Assembly: GCF_964340395.1 (NCBI RefSeq)
Contig: NC_135560.1
Location: 14,302,098-14,366,097 of the forward strand
Source of the DNA: Glandiceps talaboti
Taxonomy: Eukaryota > Hemichordata > Enteropneusta > Spengelidae
Reading direction: 5' to 3'
DNA length: 64,000 bases
Below are positions 51,273 to 58,164 of this stretch, piece after piece (positions within the stretch are counted from its first letter, which is position 1; the number at the start of each line of letters is the position of its first letter). The position numbers and the translations under genes are program-made. Under the pieces are notes generated by a model that ran no database searches, was not told the DNA's origin, and was given only the letters and a program-made list of their open reading frames with translations.

Positions 51273-51810
51273 ACATAGTTGAAGACATTACTAGTACCCA
51301 TCTGTGCACAGGTCTTGTAGAACTATGACATGACAAGCTCTGTCATGAAACCCATTACAAACACAATAGCATAGACTGTTAAAAATCCATACATCTATCA
51401 TGCTATCTTTTTGTCTAAAAATGACTAACAGAGTTCATGTAAGTCTAAAATCTAGTCAGGAATATTTGAAGATGAATATTAAAATCTGTTATCATTAAAT
51501 TAAAATGAATACAGATGGTGAATTCGTATCGTCTATGTCACTGCTGGCGAGTGTCTCCGTAATACAGGCATTTCAATTTTGTGTGTAAAATATCCATGGA
51601 GACAGAAACAAAAGGAACATGGATGTCTGCATGTACACTGAAATACACTGCCTGTAGGGACGTCTATATATTCACCTGTTGAAAACAGACATGCGAAACA
51701 AAATGGACAATTACAAGAAAACTTTGATATAAAAACAGATACCATACTCACAGAACTCTTGATTTCTTGCTTGCGAAAAACAATACCTTAGCGCGATATT
51801 TTTTAACCAT
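18777..51810 (-). CDS. GRAMD2B: GRAM-domain, tail-anchored ER protein (GRAMD2-type), 15 coding exons
   Basis: Exons in transcript order are listed separately; with the 51810 start they sum to 1464 nt, 487 aa. Layout: Ser/Lys-rich N-terminus; RSKSFAGVTEML at about 94-105; GRAM domain at about 117-230 with HFHKLFKQIP, CALLKGTILLQGRLYVA, NWFCFHSNIFGKET, ALVVPNAIGI and VFGSLLSRPMTYKTL; acidic linker at 235-266; Ala/Glu-rich helix at 267-290; a basic stretch; one transmembrane helix at about 364-386 (MFIMFASVLAIFLLASSALL); and a cytosolic or lumenal tail of about 100 aa with a predicted helix. GRAM domains bind membrane phosphoinositides. In vertebrates GRAMD2A marks ER-plasma membrane contacts and binds PI(4,5)P2. 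The CFHSNIFGKET and SLLSR signatures and the lack of a VASt/ASTER domain between GRAM and the membrane helix place it with GRAMD2A/2B, not GRAMD1. Human 2A and 2B cannot be told apart here; it may be the single invertebrate ancestor type. An alternative start exon lies at 58028-58056. Confidence 0.88.
18906..19392 (-). other. Gene 2 intron 14
   Basis: Spliced GTTGGT to CTGTAG. Nothing else seen. Confidence 0.75.
19393..19498 (-). CDS. GRAMD2B: Gene 2 coding exon 14
   Basis: Acceptor TTTGTACAG; donor TCACAG|GTTGGT. It is 106 nt, phase 2 in and 0 out. Encodes NKAYSDSYLLNHRVHTAAVE and an Ala/Leu-rich helix ending LQALSQ. Confidence 0.8.
19499..19876 (-). other. Gene 2 intron 13
   Basis: Contains a pyrimidine-rich tract on the plus strand (19759-19830). 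Donor GTAGGT at 19876. Confidence 0.7.
19877..19990 (-). CDS. GRAMD2B: Gene 2 coding exon 13, second half of the membrane helix
   Basis: Acceptor TTTCACACAG; donor CAT|GTAGGT, chosen because it leaves two bases as exon 14 requires. Reading on gives an immediate TAG, so an unspliced or alternative form would end at NHM. Encodes AIFLLASSALLSYRIFHLK. Confidence 0.78.
19991..21219 (-). other. Gene 2 intron 12
   Basis: Contains a 253-bp fold-back element at 20895-21147 and A/T homopolymer tracts around 20160-20480. No exon seen. Confidence 0.75.
20895..21147. mobile_element. 253-bp fold-back (MITE-like) element with two CTCF-like motifs
   Basis: The ends AATATAGTAATG and CATTACTATATT are inverted, as are AACCAAGTTACTTTCG/AAAAGTAACTTGG, TCTCAGGACAAACT/AGTTTGTCCTGAGG and CACCACTAGATGG/CCATCTAGTGGTG. 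The whole element can fold into one hairpin. CCACTAGATGGAGG (20997-21010, +) and CCACTAGATGGCGG (21030-21043, -) face each other at the apex. Confidence 0.85.
21220..21319 (-). CDS. GRAMD2B: Gene 2 coding exon 12, start of the membrane helix
   Basis: Acceptor GTGTTTGCAG; donor CTT|GTAAGT. It is 100 nt, phase 1 in and 2 out. Encodes SQLSKVCNLVLRPVYLLQK, then HTHMFIMFASV, the start of the transmembrane segment. A second AG eight bases inside the exon (CATCACAG) does not fit the phase. Confidence 0.83.
21320..22300 (-). other. Gene 2 intron 11
   Basis: Donor GTAAGT next to 22301. AT-rich with no further feature. A 74-codon plus-strand frame (21392-21616) is not supported. Confidence 0.75.
22301..22441 (-). 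CDS. GRAMD2B: Gene 2 coding exon 11
   Basis: Acceptor CTTATTCCAG; donor AGCATGT|GTAAGT. It is 141 nt, phase 1 at both ends. Encodes an acidic, Pro-rich segment with DRPISDIPCHEYDGPTPKE, then a basic SRKSRLMSSLARGKSS stretch before the membrane region. Confidence 0.83.
22442..23348 (-). other. Gene 2 intron 10
   Basis: Mostly one GC-marked repetitive element at 22612-23137, then T-rich sequence. Confidence 0.75.
22612..23137. repeat. Repetitive element with GC-rich 51-bp minisatellite
   Basis: Starts GGTTGGATCCCGGGGGAG and ends CCCCCGGGGCTGGATCC, which are roughly inverted. The middle has repeated GGTCTAAAATGGGG-type phrases. From 22965 a 51-bp unit (CCCCCGGGGGCCACACACCC core) runs for about three and a half copies. 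The frames it leaves open on both strands (for example 22702-23091) are repeat artefacts. Confidence 0.75.
23349..23424 (-). CDS. GRAMD2B: Gene 2 coding exon 10
   Basis: Acceptor GTACCCTACAG; donor GAAG|GTATGT. It is 76 nt, phase 0 in and 1 out. Encodes VRQKELAEAAQNAAKAAIEE, an Ala/Glu-rich helix. Confidence 0.82.
23425..24921 (-). other. Gene 2 intron 9
   Basis: Contains a diverged copy of repeat family A (23690-23840) and a C-run/A-run junction (23869-23940). No exon seen. Confidence 0.75.
24922..25017 (-). CDS. GRAMD2B: Gene 2 coding exon 9, acidic linker
   Basis: Acceptor TTCATATGCAG; donor CACCG|GTAATT. It is 96 nt, phase 0 at both ends. Encodes DISISQDSSVRDEDEDLVES and a Ser/Thr/Pro-rich end. 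Phase 0 on both sides makes it skippable without a frameshift. Confidence 0.78.
25209..25355. repeat. (GAGAT)n satellite
   Basis: About 29 units of GAGAT and near variants. Minus-strand frames of repeated SHLIS residues are artefacts. Confidence 0.97.
25866..26130 (+). repeat. Second copy of the 9.4 kb core repeat
   Basis: AAGCTATTGAAT, GATGTTGGTTTAATTA, CACCCACTTGTGTAATCTAC and neighbours match 9416-9680 in order and direction. The family B terminal repeats are absent here. Confidence 0.8.
26753..26842 (-). CDS. GRAMD2B: Gene 2 coding exon 8, end of the GRAM domain
   Basis: Acceptor CCTTCTACAG; donor GAAGAG|GTGAGT. It is 90 nt, phase 0 at both ends. Encodes HVFGSLLSRPMTYKTLVTIW, then QSVLRDYAEE. 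The (V/I)F-SLLSR-TY motif is typical of the last strand and helix of GRAMD2 GRAM domains. Confidence 0.9.
26843..27278 (-). other. Gene 2 intron 7
   Basis: Half of it is a minisatellite of about 47 bp, 4.2 copies (26945-27160; core AACAGCTGTAATTTTGGGCA). Confidence 0.8.
26945..27160. repeat. 47-bp minisatellite
   Basis: ACAGCTG or ACAGGTG anchors at 26953, 27001, 27047, 27093 and 27142. Confidence 0.92.
27279..27377 (-). CDS. GRAMD2B: Gene 2 coding exon 7, GRAM core
   Basis: Acceptor CTTACATTGCAG; donor AAAAG|GTAATC. It is 99 nt, phase 0 at both ends. Encodes VKIPVLTIKSITRERTALVV, then PNAIGIRTMDDKK. The I--I--TAL-VPNAI pattern is a hallmark of GRAM domains. Confidence 0.92.
27666..28025. 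repeat. 33-bp minisatellite, about 10 copies
   Basis: Unit core GACTACATTGCTAGGGGTGC. Because 33 is a multiple of three, two phases stay open and give false repetitive peptides. Confidence 0.95.
29287..29300 (+). promoter_or_regulatory. CTCF-like site
   Basis: CCACTAGAGGGCAC matches the bilaterian CTCF consensus CCASYAGRKGGCRS at every position. It lies 60 bases from GRAM exon 6. Confidence 0.5.
29360..29466 (-). CDS. GRAMD2B: Gene 2 coding exon 6, GRAM core
   Basis: Acceptor TTTCTCTTGCAG; donor ACTCAG|GTAAGC. It is 107 nt, phase 1 in and 0 out. Encodes YTCALLKGTILLQGRLYVA, then RNWFCFHSNIFGKETQ. The L-QG-LY---NW-CFHS pattern is the strongest evidence for the family. Confidence 0.94.
29845..29884 (+). 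promoter_or_regulatory. Pair of DR1 nuclear-receptor-type elements
   Basis: AGGTCA-A-AGGTTA (29845-29857) and GGGTCA-A-AGGTCA (29872-29884) are direct repeats spaced by one, the sequence read by HNF4 or RXR-type receptors. Sequence match only. Confidence 0.4.
31187..31262. repeat. 26-bp tandem triplication
   Basis: TTTCTCTGACCCCTGTGGTC repeated three times almost without change. Confidence 0.95.
32360..32820. repeat. Degenerate tandem repeat, 70-110 bp units
   Basis: AAATCA(T/C)(A/T/G)TG--GGCATT(T)GAG at 32366, 32455, 32526 and 32593, and a decayed form near 32763, each followed by ATATTTCAC-type sequence. Confidence 0.7.
33536..33760 (+). mobile_element. tRNA-derived SINE, copy 1
   Basis: A tRNA-like head (GAATTGGTTAGATAGGTTGG resembles an A box region; GATTCAAATC at 33637-33646 resembles a B box), then a tRNA-unrelated body with CCACATCAACCCAGCTGTAT. 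A 34-bp stretch of the head (GGCTTCCAGTGAAATCTG) is duplicated inside it. Confidence 0.6.
34496..34562 (-). CDS. GRAMD2B: Gene 2 coding exon 5, start of GRAM
   Basis: Acceptor CAATCCCACAG; donor ACAA|GTAAGT. It is 67 nt, phase 0 in and 1 out. Encodes DSRNRHFHKLFKQIPQEEYA. The (F/H)-KLFK-(I/L)P start is the usual GRAM entry in GRAMD proteins. Confidence 0.9.
34563..35668 (-). other. Gene 2 intron 4
   Basis: A (CA)n tract at 35560-35609. Otherwise AT-rich without signal. Confidence 0.75.
35560..35609. repeat. (CA)n microsatellite
   Basis: Near-pure CA, about 50 bases. Confidence 0.97.
35669..35726 (-). CDS. GRAMD2B: Gene 2 coding exon 4
   Basis: Acceptor CAAAAGCAG; donor ATTGAT|GTAAGT. It is 58 nt, phase 2 in and 0 out. 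Encodes (R)SKSFAGVTEMLNGAISKID, a Ser-phosphosite-like RSKSF followed by a helix. Confidence 0.83.
35727..36226 (-). other. Gene 2 intron 3
   Basis: A short AAAAT repeat at 35747-35766. Nothing else seen. Confidence 0.75.
36227..36379 (-). CDS. GRAMD2B: Gene 2 coding exon 3
   Basis: Acceptor TTTCATTACAG; donor CAGCAG|GTAAGA. It is 153 nt, phase 2 at both ends. Encodes NDAVESPKSEKAGDVFTDTI, an Asn/Asp/Glu-rich piece, then TLMKKTERRKKIS. Disordered and charged. Confidence 0.83.
39586..39691. repeat. Near-perfect palindrome, about 52-bp arms, 1-nt loop
   Basis: From AGGTACTTGAATCAATCT through TATGTATAGTAAATAAG to its inverse ending GATTGATTCGAGTACCT. Arms differ at a few sites, so it is not a simple fold-back read artefact. 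Confidence 0.92.
39904..40044 (-). mobile_element. tRNA-derived SINE, copy 2 (truncated)
   Basis: Minus strand has a B-box-like AGTTCAAGCCC (39970-39980), TTACCACTG before it and GTCATTCAGTTTGACT after it. The same three phrases occur in the copy at 59881-60130. Confidence 0.7.
40159..40227 (-). CDS. GRAMD2B: Gene 2 coding exon 2
   Basis: Acceptor TTTTTACACACAG; donor ATCAAG|GTAAAT. It is 69 nt, phase 2 at both ends. Encodes VTGAFSNKSKRASVSSSERS then GS. It needs two bases from the exon before it, which both candidate first exons supply. Confidence 0.8.
40916..40965. repeat. Short inverted repeat
   Basis: GGGCCACAA (40922 onwards) and TTGTGGCCCC (40956 onwards) form a 9-bp stem around a loop with a smaller palindrome (TTCTTAGGAA). 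A chance match is possible. Confidence 0.4.
41384..41606. repeat. (ATGT)n/(TG)n microsatellite
   Basis: Mixed ATGT, TG and TGCA units. Frames of repeated MYVC or HTHT through it are artefacts. Confidence 0.97.
42790..43086 (-). pseudogene. Non-LTR retrotransposon (LINE) C-terminal remnant
   Basis: Minus-strand reading gives NVRLCNTCYMTEDEIYFITT then CNNYNIERQQMY (down to about 42943, then stop); a second phase continues with NFKELDNETKLITLFNSN and ALTTFIKSALIKRKDIL. C-x2-C, acidic E-x-(H/Y)F, C-x2-Y-x-x-x-R, then LDNETKLITLF and FIKSALIKR is the pattern at the end of many CR1/L2/RTE-like reverse-transcriptase ORFs. One frameshift and no upstream polymerase domain: a dead fragment. The call rests on recall, with no search. 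Confidence 0.6.
43100..43340 (-). repeat. Dispersed repeat family A, copy 2 (inverted)
   Basis: Minus-strand match to 1378-1620 (ACCAGGTTTGAGTTCAGTCA, GATAAATTACGTCATC). It abuts the LINE relic. Confidence 0.72.
43840..44195. repeat. Tandem duplication, about 170 bp x 2
   Basis: GCTGTGTCCTGACTTA, the AATTTATTAAA-ACAGAAAGTA-like stretch and TTTAC-ATCAAAAC each occur twice in the same order (about 43885 and 44060 onwards). Confidence 0.75.
44716..45045. mobile_element. Repeat family D, copy 1
   Basis: Shares TCGAAATATGAGTCAAAA and CAATATTTTTCTTCATTCAG with 49484-49782. Inside, CAATATTTTTCTTCATTCAGC and GGTGAACGAAGAGAGATATTG are an imperfect inverted pair, so it can fold back. Confidence 0.75.
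45621..45866. repeat. 123-bp tandem duplication
   Basis: Two nearly identical units starting CAACACCAACAGTCACTGCT at 45621 and 45744. Differences are few, so the duplication is young. Confidence 0.93.
46275..46612. repeat. 24-bp minisatellite, 14 copies
   Basis: CTGTCAGAATACAAA at 46282 and every 24-27 bases to 46601. It stays open on both strands (PGLSEYKT and YSDRPGVL repeats) because 24 is divisible by three. Confidence 0.97.
47040..47190. repeat. Repeat family D, partial copy
   Basis: GTGCTCAAAATATGAATCAA and TTTTTCATAAATTATGCTT correspond to 44820-44885. The fold-back half is missing. Confidence 0.6.
47485..47808. mobile_element. Fold-back element, about 324 bp (family E)
   Basis: Left and right halves are inverse: GGCTGTTTTGTATGTA against TACATACAAAACAGCT, GGAGCATCGC against GCGATGCTTCC, and the inner GGGCTAATCATTTGTTGA against TCAACAAATGATTAGCCC. 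Confidence 0.88.
47859..48027. mobile_element. Fold-back element, about 169 bp (family F)
   Basis: TAGTCTGGATGCCAACGTGG at the left and the inverse of TCTGGATGCCAACATGG at the right, with GTGTAAATC against GATTTACAC inside. A related half-element is at 57893-57990. Confidence 0.85.
49484..49782. mobile_element. Repeat family D, copy 2
   Basis: TTCGAAATATGAGTCAAAAC and CCAATATTTTTCTTCATTCA, then the inverse GGTTGAACGAAGAAAAAATA. The central part has GTCACT--TGAC-type symmetry. Confidence 0.78.
51131..51273. repeat. (AT)n then (CA)n microsatellite
   Basis: About 100 bases of AT and about 40 of CA. It forms palindromic AT and is often unstable and mis-sized. Confidence 0.97.
51752..51810 (-). 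CDS. GRAMD2B: Gene 2 candidate first coding exon 1b
   Basis: ATG at 51810 in a strong context (ACTAAAATGG), MVKKYRAKVLFFASKKSRV, then CT|GTGAGTATG. The two spare bases give exactly the phase exon 2 needs (CT+G = Leu). An in-frame TAA lies nine codons upstream, and GATATAAATC, a TATA-like string, precedes it by about 30 bases. No transcript evidence. Confidence 0.5.
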
Positions 51811-53198
51811 TTTAGTCACAAACCTAATCCTTAGTGGATTTATATCTTAAAATGAGCTATGACCAGTTGAAAATAAGCTTGCGAATAAAACCAGTCCTTG
51901 GTGAATACAATTGACAAATGTCCTTTGTATAAAGTAATAAATTCTATCTAGATCTGTGTATAGTAGCTTCTACGTCATCACTTAGACTTAAGTGAAAAAT
52001 GAATTTTTAATGAATTTTACGGTGAAATATTAATATCTATCAAACAACGATATTGTGTATGGACAAATATCATCATAAGCATTCATTATCCTTAGCACAT
52101 ATTTTATGCATGACCTGCACACACATTCTATGGCTAGATTTCTTCAGTTCAATTCGACGTAATTAAAAAACCAAGAATATAAAATATGCTTGCTGCAGTA
52201 CTAAGCAGGCTTTTAAACTAATTACTTTGTAATTGCTTTAGAGGTCTCAGGGAGGAACGGAACGGAACAAAAGTATTGTTGATTATTACCATGGAGAAAG
52301 ATGCACAGAGCATCGGTGGTTGTCTATCAGGAGGCGGTGGCCATGTCAACAGGAGTATACTCAGACTTGATTATTACATCTCGTATATCATTACATTTAT
52401 CCTAACATGTCACCATCAAAAGAAGAGAGAAAACAACGACAAACATGCACATTTTTGCCTTGAATGGTTGAAAAACCATTTTCCTTACACACACACGTAC
52501 CGCAGTGTCAATATAGAGATCCGGTATAGTTTAGCATCAGTGAGCCATTTTCAATGGAATGGCTTCAAATGTAACTGGCTGAGCATTGAGCTTTACACAG
52601 TGTATGAAACCATGATGAATATTTATCAGCTGTGTGCAGTGACATTGATTTGCATGATACTCATTTGCATCTAGTATGACCCACATTGCAAGTGACAAAA
52701 CTGTCATTCTCTCTGTACTTTTACCTGTGGAATCCGTGCCTTTTTCTCGGATATCAAGTGATGAAAAGATGAAGAAGTATGTATCTTTCAGTCTCTGTAC
52801 TTGAACTGACAGAAGGTTTAAGTTGCAGTAAATGAAATGATATATTTATCTTAGATGCTGTCAAAGTGTGGATATCTTTCTTGATTATTTTAGGTTTGCA
52901 CATCCCAAGCTAATAATCTCACAGGCTGTTTTATTTTTTATTATTTACTTTGTTCATGTGACTAAATAATTGGATTGTTGTTTTGTCAACCTAAGTTAAT
53001 TTTGGATTCACATTAAGATATACACATTTTACAATTTTCACTTCATTTTTCACTTATAATTTCCAGTACAGAGTATATGTATTTTTAGAAAGGATTTTAT
53101 GACCGCCCAGGCTTTTTTTTTTTCAATACTGTGCAGATGTCATATATGTACTCATCTAAGATATGTCACTGTGGTACATCTATATACTTGTTTGTGAT

Positions 53199-53322
53199 CA
53201 TGTTTGTTTGTTTGTTTGTTTGTGTGTGTGTGTGTTTGTGTTGTACATGAATGCATACAATAGTGCACAACACATACATGTACATCCATCCATCTATCTA
53301 TCCATCCATCCATACATACATT

Positions 53323-53363
<41 letters not shown>

Positions 53364-53492
53364 TACATACATACATACACAGATGTACGTACATACATAC
53401 ATGTACATACATACATGTACAAACATACATACATATGTACATACATACATACATACATACATACATACATACATACATACATACATACAGAC
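53199..53492. repeat. (GTTT)n, (CA)n and (CATA)n compound microsatellite
   Basis: TTTG units, GT run, CATC units, CA run and long CATA runs. All frames here are artefacts. Confidence 0.97.
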
Positions 53493-54554
53493 AGACTGAG
53501 AGAATGACAAAAGTATTTTTCACGTAAATAACGAAAATGAAGTGACTGTTATCAGTGAAATCTAATTAAAATTAAGAATGTAAAAATGGGACGCATACAA
53601 TATTTGGAAATTCTATTTCAGGATATATAAGGTGATACAATTTTCCATCCATATTCGTGATATTACCCAATTCTGAATAAAATAATGAATATTAGATTGA
53701 ATGATCCTGTTTTACCACAGCATGTAGTTGTTACCATGGCAACTGTTGCTGTCGGTACCAAGGTACTCAGATATAGCCATTATATTTGCAGTAATCTGAT
53801 TATAGTCATTTCTGGTCCAATGGAATCAATGATTTCAGCATTCAGGATTTTTTGTGACATGATTTCTCAGAATTTTTATGAAATTTTGTTGTCTCAGTTT
53901 GGGAGTTCGAAATGTTATTTAATAGCTAACTACAATGGTATACTTATATTTGACTATGAATATGACGAAACTAAAAAATTCCAGTTTTCAAGTATAGTAA
54001 ATTATTTGCTTTATGATAGCGAATATTTTTCCAGATTCTCCACTCTGTTGAAAATATAATCATGCAACAATTACATGACTACATATTTGTACTGCAGGGG
54101 GAATATAGGTAATGGACTATTTTATCCCCAAACAAAAAACGATATGAAAGCAAATTACATGATGGCTGGAACTCAGTGATTATTAAATCAGTTGTTCCGC
54201 TATGTATGAAAATTGTGCCAATAATTTCCAATAAAGTATAATATGAAGGCATGGAATTCAATTTTAAACCACTGTCTGATTAACTTTTTCCCCATTACAT
54301 GTAGCTTTGGCTGTTTAGGTAATAAACAATAAGTATACCCCTGATGATGCTAGCAAGATGTCGGCAAACATTTGAGTTTCGCTTCCAAGTTCCTATTTGA
54401 TCGTTGTGGATCCATTGATAAGATAATAGTAATTCAAGACCATAGGATTCAAACGTTGGGGTTTAAACTCATCACAGTTCTGGATAATGGTTTAAATTCT
54501 CAATGACAACTTCTGACCTGTGGTGTAATTTATCATAAAGATTTTAAACCAGTT

Positions 54555-54556
<2 letters not shown>

Positions 54557-54649
<93 letters not shown>

Positions 54650-54680
54650 GTGTGTGTATATATATATATATGTATATATG

Positions 54681-54734
<54 letters not shown>

Positions 54735-54744
54735 TACATACACA
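54557..54744. repeat. (ATGT)(TG)...(CA)(CATA) near-palindromic microsatellite
   Basis: An ATGT/TG half is followed by a CA/CATA half, so the tract can fold on itself around a TATATA centre. Confidence 0.96.
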
Positions 54745-57129
54745 TAACTGACTTAGGATGGGGATGGGTTTTCAAAAAATGACACAACATTGATATGATC
54801 ATGATAATCGTAAAGCAAATTTAGAGAGGGTATCCTTGCAAATATTCAATAGATTCTACATTGACATGCATACATTTGTATGTGCATGATATGCCAAATC
54901 GGTCACTGTTGATATGTAGGTCTCTGAGATACATCAGGTGAACTTTGACTACTTTTCATGGCTTACACTGCTAACGACCTTTTTCAAGATCATAGTTACC
55001 CAACTATGCAATCCTATCAGTACTGCAGCAGTGTCATATCAAGATAACACATCCGAATAAAAACAGATATGTTAGCCCACTAGAGTGAACATACCATAGA
55101 CTATATGCGGTTAGCCTATTGATGAATGACTGACAAGCTACATGCTAATTTTACAGGTGTGATCTACTAGTAAAATACTACCAGGTGAACACCTATGTCA
55201 TGATGTAGTAAGATCGCAGACCTGTACTTGAAAGGTTGAACAAAAGCCAAGGATAATAGTACCGCTGGTGTGCAGTCCCAGCACTGTGCGACAGGTGGTT
55301 GCTTTGAAAGTTAGCAGAATTTTCCAAGGGTCTGGCAGCTAGACTAGTAAACACCTTATTGATGCATACATAATACATGAGTTGGAGGGGGTGGGGATGG
55401 GGGGTGGGGGTGAGAAGTGCTATATTAATTGGCTGAAATGCTATAATTATATATTTAATATATGCATGTATTAGTTACTGGTAGTACTATATATATCAAA
55501 ACTGATCGATACATAATACATAATAGCTCTTTGTGTTTGCCTTTGTGAAATATATGGAGTGGTGTGTTTTTTTGTGATTATCTTGGCAGGAAGAGTTTTA
55601 TGTCAAATTGTAGGAATGATTCTGTGTGTTTTGTTGAAGACTGCAGTGAGTCTTGCTGTAACCCGTCTGTCCTAGAGACTTATCTTGTCTTAATTCTACT
55701 GTACTAAATGCCAAATGTGGCTATGAACGTACAGTCCATTATGCATCAAGACTAAAAAATCTTCTTATTTTAATTTCAAAGTTTAGCAATGATTTAAAAT
55801 TATATTTTGCCACTTTTGTACTTGGTGGTCACGAGTTTCTGAGTGGTATAGCAGTGGATAGAGTGACTTAAGCGATAACAGTCTTTGTTGGAGAGGATAC
55901 TATGATAGTTGTTGTACTTTAGCTTCTGTCCCTTGAACAGTGGGCGGCTTGGTTACAATTCTCAAAGGACACGGATAAACTGAGATAGACTGAATTAATT
56001 GCTTTTCTCCATGAGCTGATAACAGTGCTGCTCTTTCTTTTGCAAAAAGGGGAACCACTTACAAAAATTTTTCTATCAAACATCAATAACGTTTTACTTA
56101 TACATTTTAATCACTTCATCTGCACGAGCTTTATGTCTGTTTAGAAGAAATATTGATTTCATTTGTGGCAACATATTTTTAAAGTATGTATCTGACTGAT
56201 CACGACTTAGCCCACAGACTTGGCTTATCTGGTTTGAAATGGTGTTCACCACAAATGACTAGCCAGTATGTCCAGTCAGATCTAATTATATTTCTCAAGG
56301 TGATATCTAAATATTAAAGATGGCAGAGTTGCAAAGCAAAAAGGGAACCTTGATTGTGTTGTTACATAGATTGTTACAATGTACTATATTTGTTTTACTG
56401 TAACCAAACAACTACATAACTTCTATAACAGACAGGACATGACCTTGTACAGATTACACATCAGACTTGTGTGTCAATTCACACCCGTCTGGAAGATCAA
56501 TGGATGTTTGGCAATACAAAGTTATATAAATAACACACCAGGGTGCTATAGTATCTAAATAGGTCTTTCCAAAATTTGCCATGGTGGTATTCTACTTCCT
56601 GTCTGTGTGTACTTTTTGGGGATATACATGGTAATATAGGTAAACTCGGTTCATCAAAGAGCACTGCTGCTTTCGCCGATATCTGAACAATACGAAAAAC
56701 ATCCCTGATGTACACTTCTACAGAATACCAATGGACATAGCTTGAACGTACTATGAGGTAATGATACCCCCAATTTGAGCGAGGGCACTGTATTCTCAAT
56801 TTCCTGTTTGCAGGAATGGCCTATTCTCTGATTTGTACAGTTCATTGTACATTTGTATAACGTTACTTGAATGACTTTGATGATGGTATCTCGTGAAAAT
56901 AAATACACACGTATATTTATTGGTATTACAAATAAATACAACTTTTGGAGTGCACCCAATATGTTAAAATAATTCCCAGCTTTCAATCAAAATCACCAGG
57001 TCTTCTTCTATGCAATCGTTTTAGTGCAATGTAAATTTTGATTATTAATAACTACACCACTGATAAAAAAAAGTTCCTGATCACAGGAATATCTAATCAA
57101 TGGCTATAATTAGATAGTACTCCCCAATA

Positions 57130-57205
57130 TTTTTCTTTACTCAGCCGAGGAAATTACAAGTAACTTAAGGGCCCTTGTTAATACGAGTCACTAATCTGAG
57201 TATAT
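57130..57205. repeat. Repeat family D, fragment
   Basis: CCCCAATATTTTTCTTTACT followed by CAGCCGAGGAAATTAC corresponds to 49640-49672. Confidence 0.6.
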
Positions 57206-57466
57206 TAACAACTCCTTAGGACACAGTTAATTTTTATTCTACTAATGTGAAGACAACATTTTGTGGTCAGTGATTGGAAATTATGCAATGAATACAACAG
57301 CTGATTCAAAATGATAACAGCATATCACACTAAAAACATGTTGCATGTATAATAGATATTTTCACTACTACAAAATTGTAGTGGGTTCAACATAACACAA
57401 AGTTTCTTCCACCTAACTACAGATGATGGGTTTGTTCATCATGAAAATATTATTTTTCAATCATAC

Positions 57467-57648
57467 ATTATACATACATACATACCTACATACGTACATA
57501 CGTACATACGTACATACGTACATACGTACATACATACATACATACATATGTATGTACATACATACATTTGTACATACATACATACATACATACATACATA
57601 AATACATACATACATACATACATACATACATACATACATACATGTACA

Positions 57649-57678
<30 letters not shown>
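57467..57678. repeat. (CATA)n microsatellite with CGTA interruptions
   Basis: CATA units with regular GTAC variants at 57491-57530. Open frames are artefacts. Confidence 0.97.
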
Positions 57679-57680
<2 letters not shown>

Positions 57681-57892
57681 GAAATTTATGGGCATACCTG
57701 TACCATTCAAAAATTAAAACATGTCACATACATGAGTCATGGTCTGAGACATTTCCCAACTGAATCTCAACATCCTGAAATGTTTGCTAATTTACTCTGT
57801 TCTGGAGTGGAAATTATCGCAGACAAAGAACAACATAGTGACAGTACTATAAAACAACAAAGTGACAGAACTATAGAGCGACAGACTTTTAA

Positions 57893-57990
57893 TAGATGGC
57901 ATGTATATCATTACTGTATTCTGGGTACCAATGCGGTTTCTTGTGAATGAAGGTGTAAATCGTAATAATACCGTATAGCAACTGGACTAA
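57893..57990. repeat. Family F half-element
   Basis: The stretch from CTGGGTACCAATGCGGTTTC through GGTGTAAATCGTAATAATACCG resembles 47864-47935. No right half is present. Confidence 0.6.
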
Positions 57991-58027
57991 TCATAGATCT
58001 AGATAAACTATTGCGTTATAAACTCAC

Positions 58028-58056
58028 CTGGTGATACTAAAGCCACGAGAAGGCAT
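58028..58056 (-). CDS. GRAMD2B: Gene 2 candidate first coding exon 1a
   Basis: ATG at 58056 (A at -3), MPSRGFSIT, then AG in ACCAG|GTGAGT, a full-consensus donor. It leaves two bases (AG+G = Arg), the phase of exon 2, giving a 477-aa protein. The neighbouring duplicate (58135-58164) reads MPAYGFNITR but has one extra G, so its donor is in the wrong phase. Short, so chance cannot be excluded. Confidence 0.5.
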
Positions 58057-58134
58057 ACTGGATAGTCGTCAGTTCGTAGGTTAGAGAGATCCACGGCATG
58101 TGACTAATATAAAGTGATCACTCATCTAGCTCAC

Positions 58135-58164
58135 CCTGGTGATATTAAAGCCATAGGCAGGCAT
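58135..58164 (-). pseudogene. Frame-broken duplicate of exon 1a
   Basis: ATG at 58164, MPAYGFNITR, then AGG|GTGAGC. The extra G makes phase 0. Joined to exon 2 it meets TAA after six codons. Confidence 0.45.

Larger units (their letters stand above)
40228..51751 (-). other. Gene 2 intron 1 (11.5 kb)
   Basis: Repeat-rich: ATGT/TG microsatellite (41384-41606), LINE relic (42790-43086), repeat A copy (43100-43340), tandem duplication (43840-44195), repeat D copies (44716-45045, 47040-47190, 49484-49782), 123-bp duplication (45621-45866), 24-bp minisatellite (46275-46612), two fold-back elements (47485-48027) and (AT)n/(CA)n (51131-51273). No convincing exon. Confidence 0.65.
51811..58027 (-). 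other. Region between candidate first exons 1b and 1a
   Basis: Would be the first part of the intron for the 1a form and the promoter side for 1b. Contains microsatellites at 53200-53490, 54557-54744 and 57467-57678, a fold-back relic of family D (57130-57200) and a half family F element (57893-57990). Open frames at 52276-52674 (+), 53685-54059 (+) and 56497-56986 (-) are not recognised. Confidence 0.55.

Noticed and set aside
52276-52674. 132-codon plus-strand frame starting MLIITMEKDAQ
   Set aside because: No motif or splice signal. One frame of this length is expected by chance in a 64-kb window.
53685-54059. 124-codon plus-strand frame in a unique-looking stretch
   Set aside because: No recognisable motif, poor start context and no splice sites that fit. 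Kept only as an unassigned frame; RNA data could change this.
55840-55990. A fourth SINE (GAGTGGTATAGCAGTGGATA)
   Set aside because: Some tRNA-like wording but no B box and no shared body.
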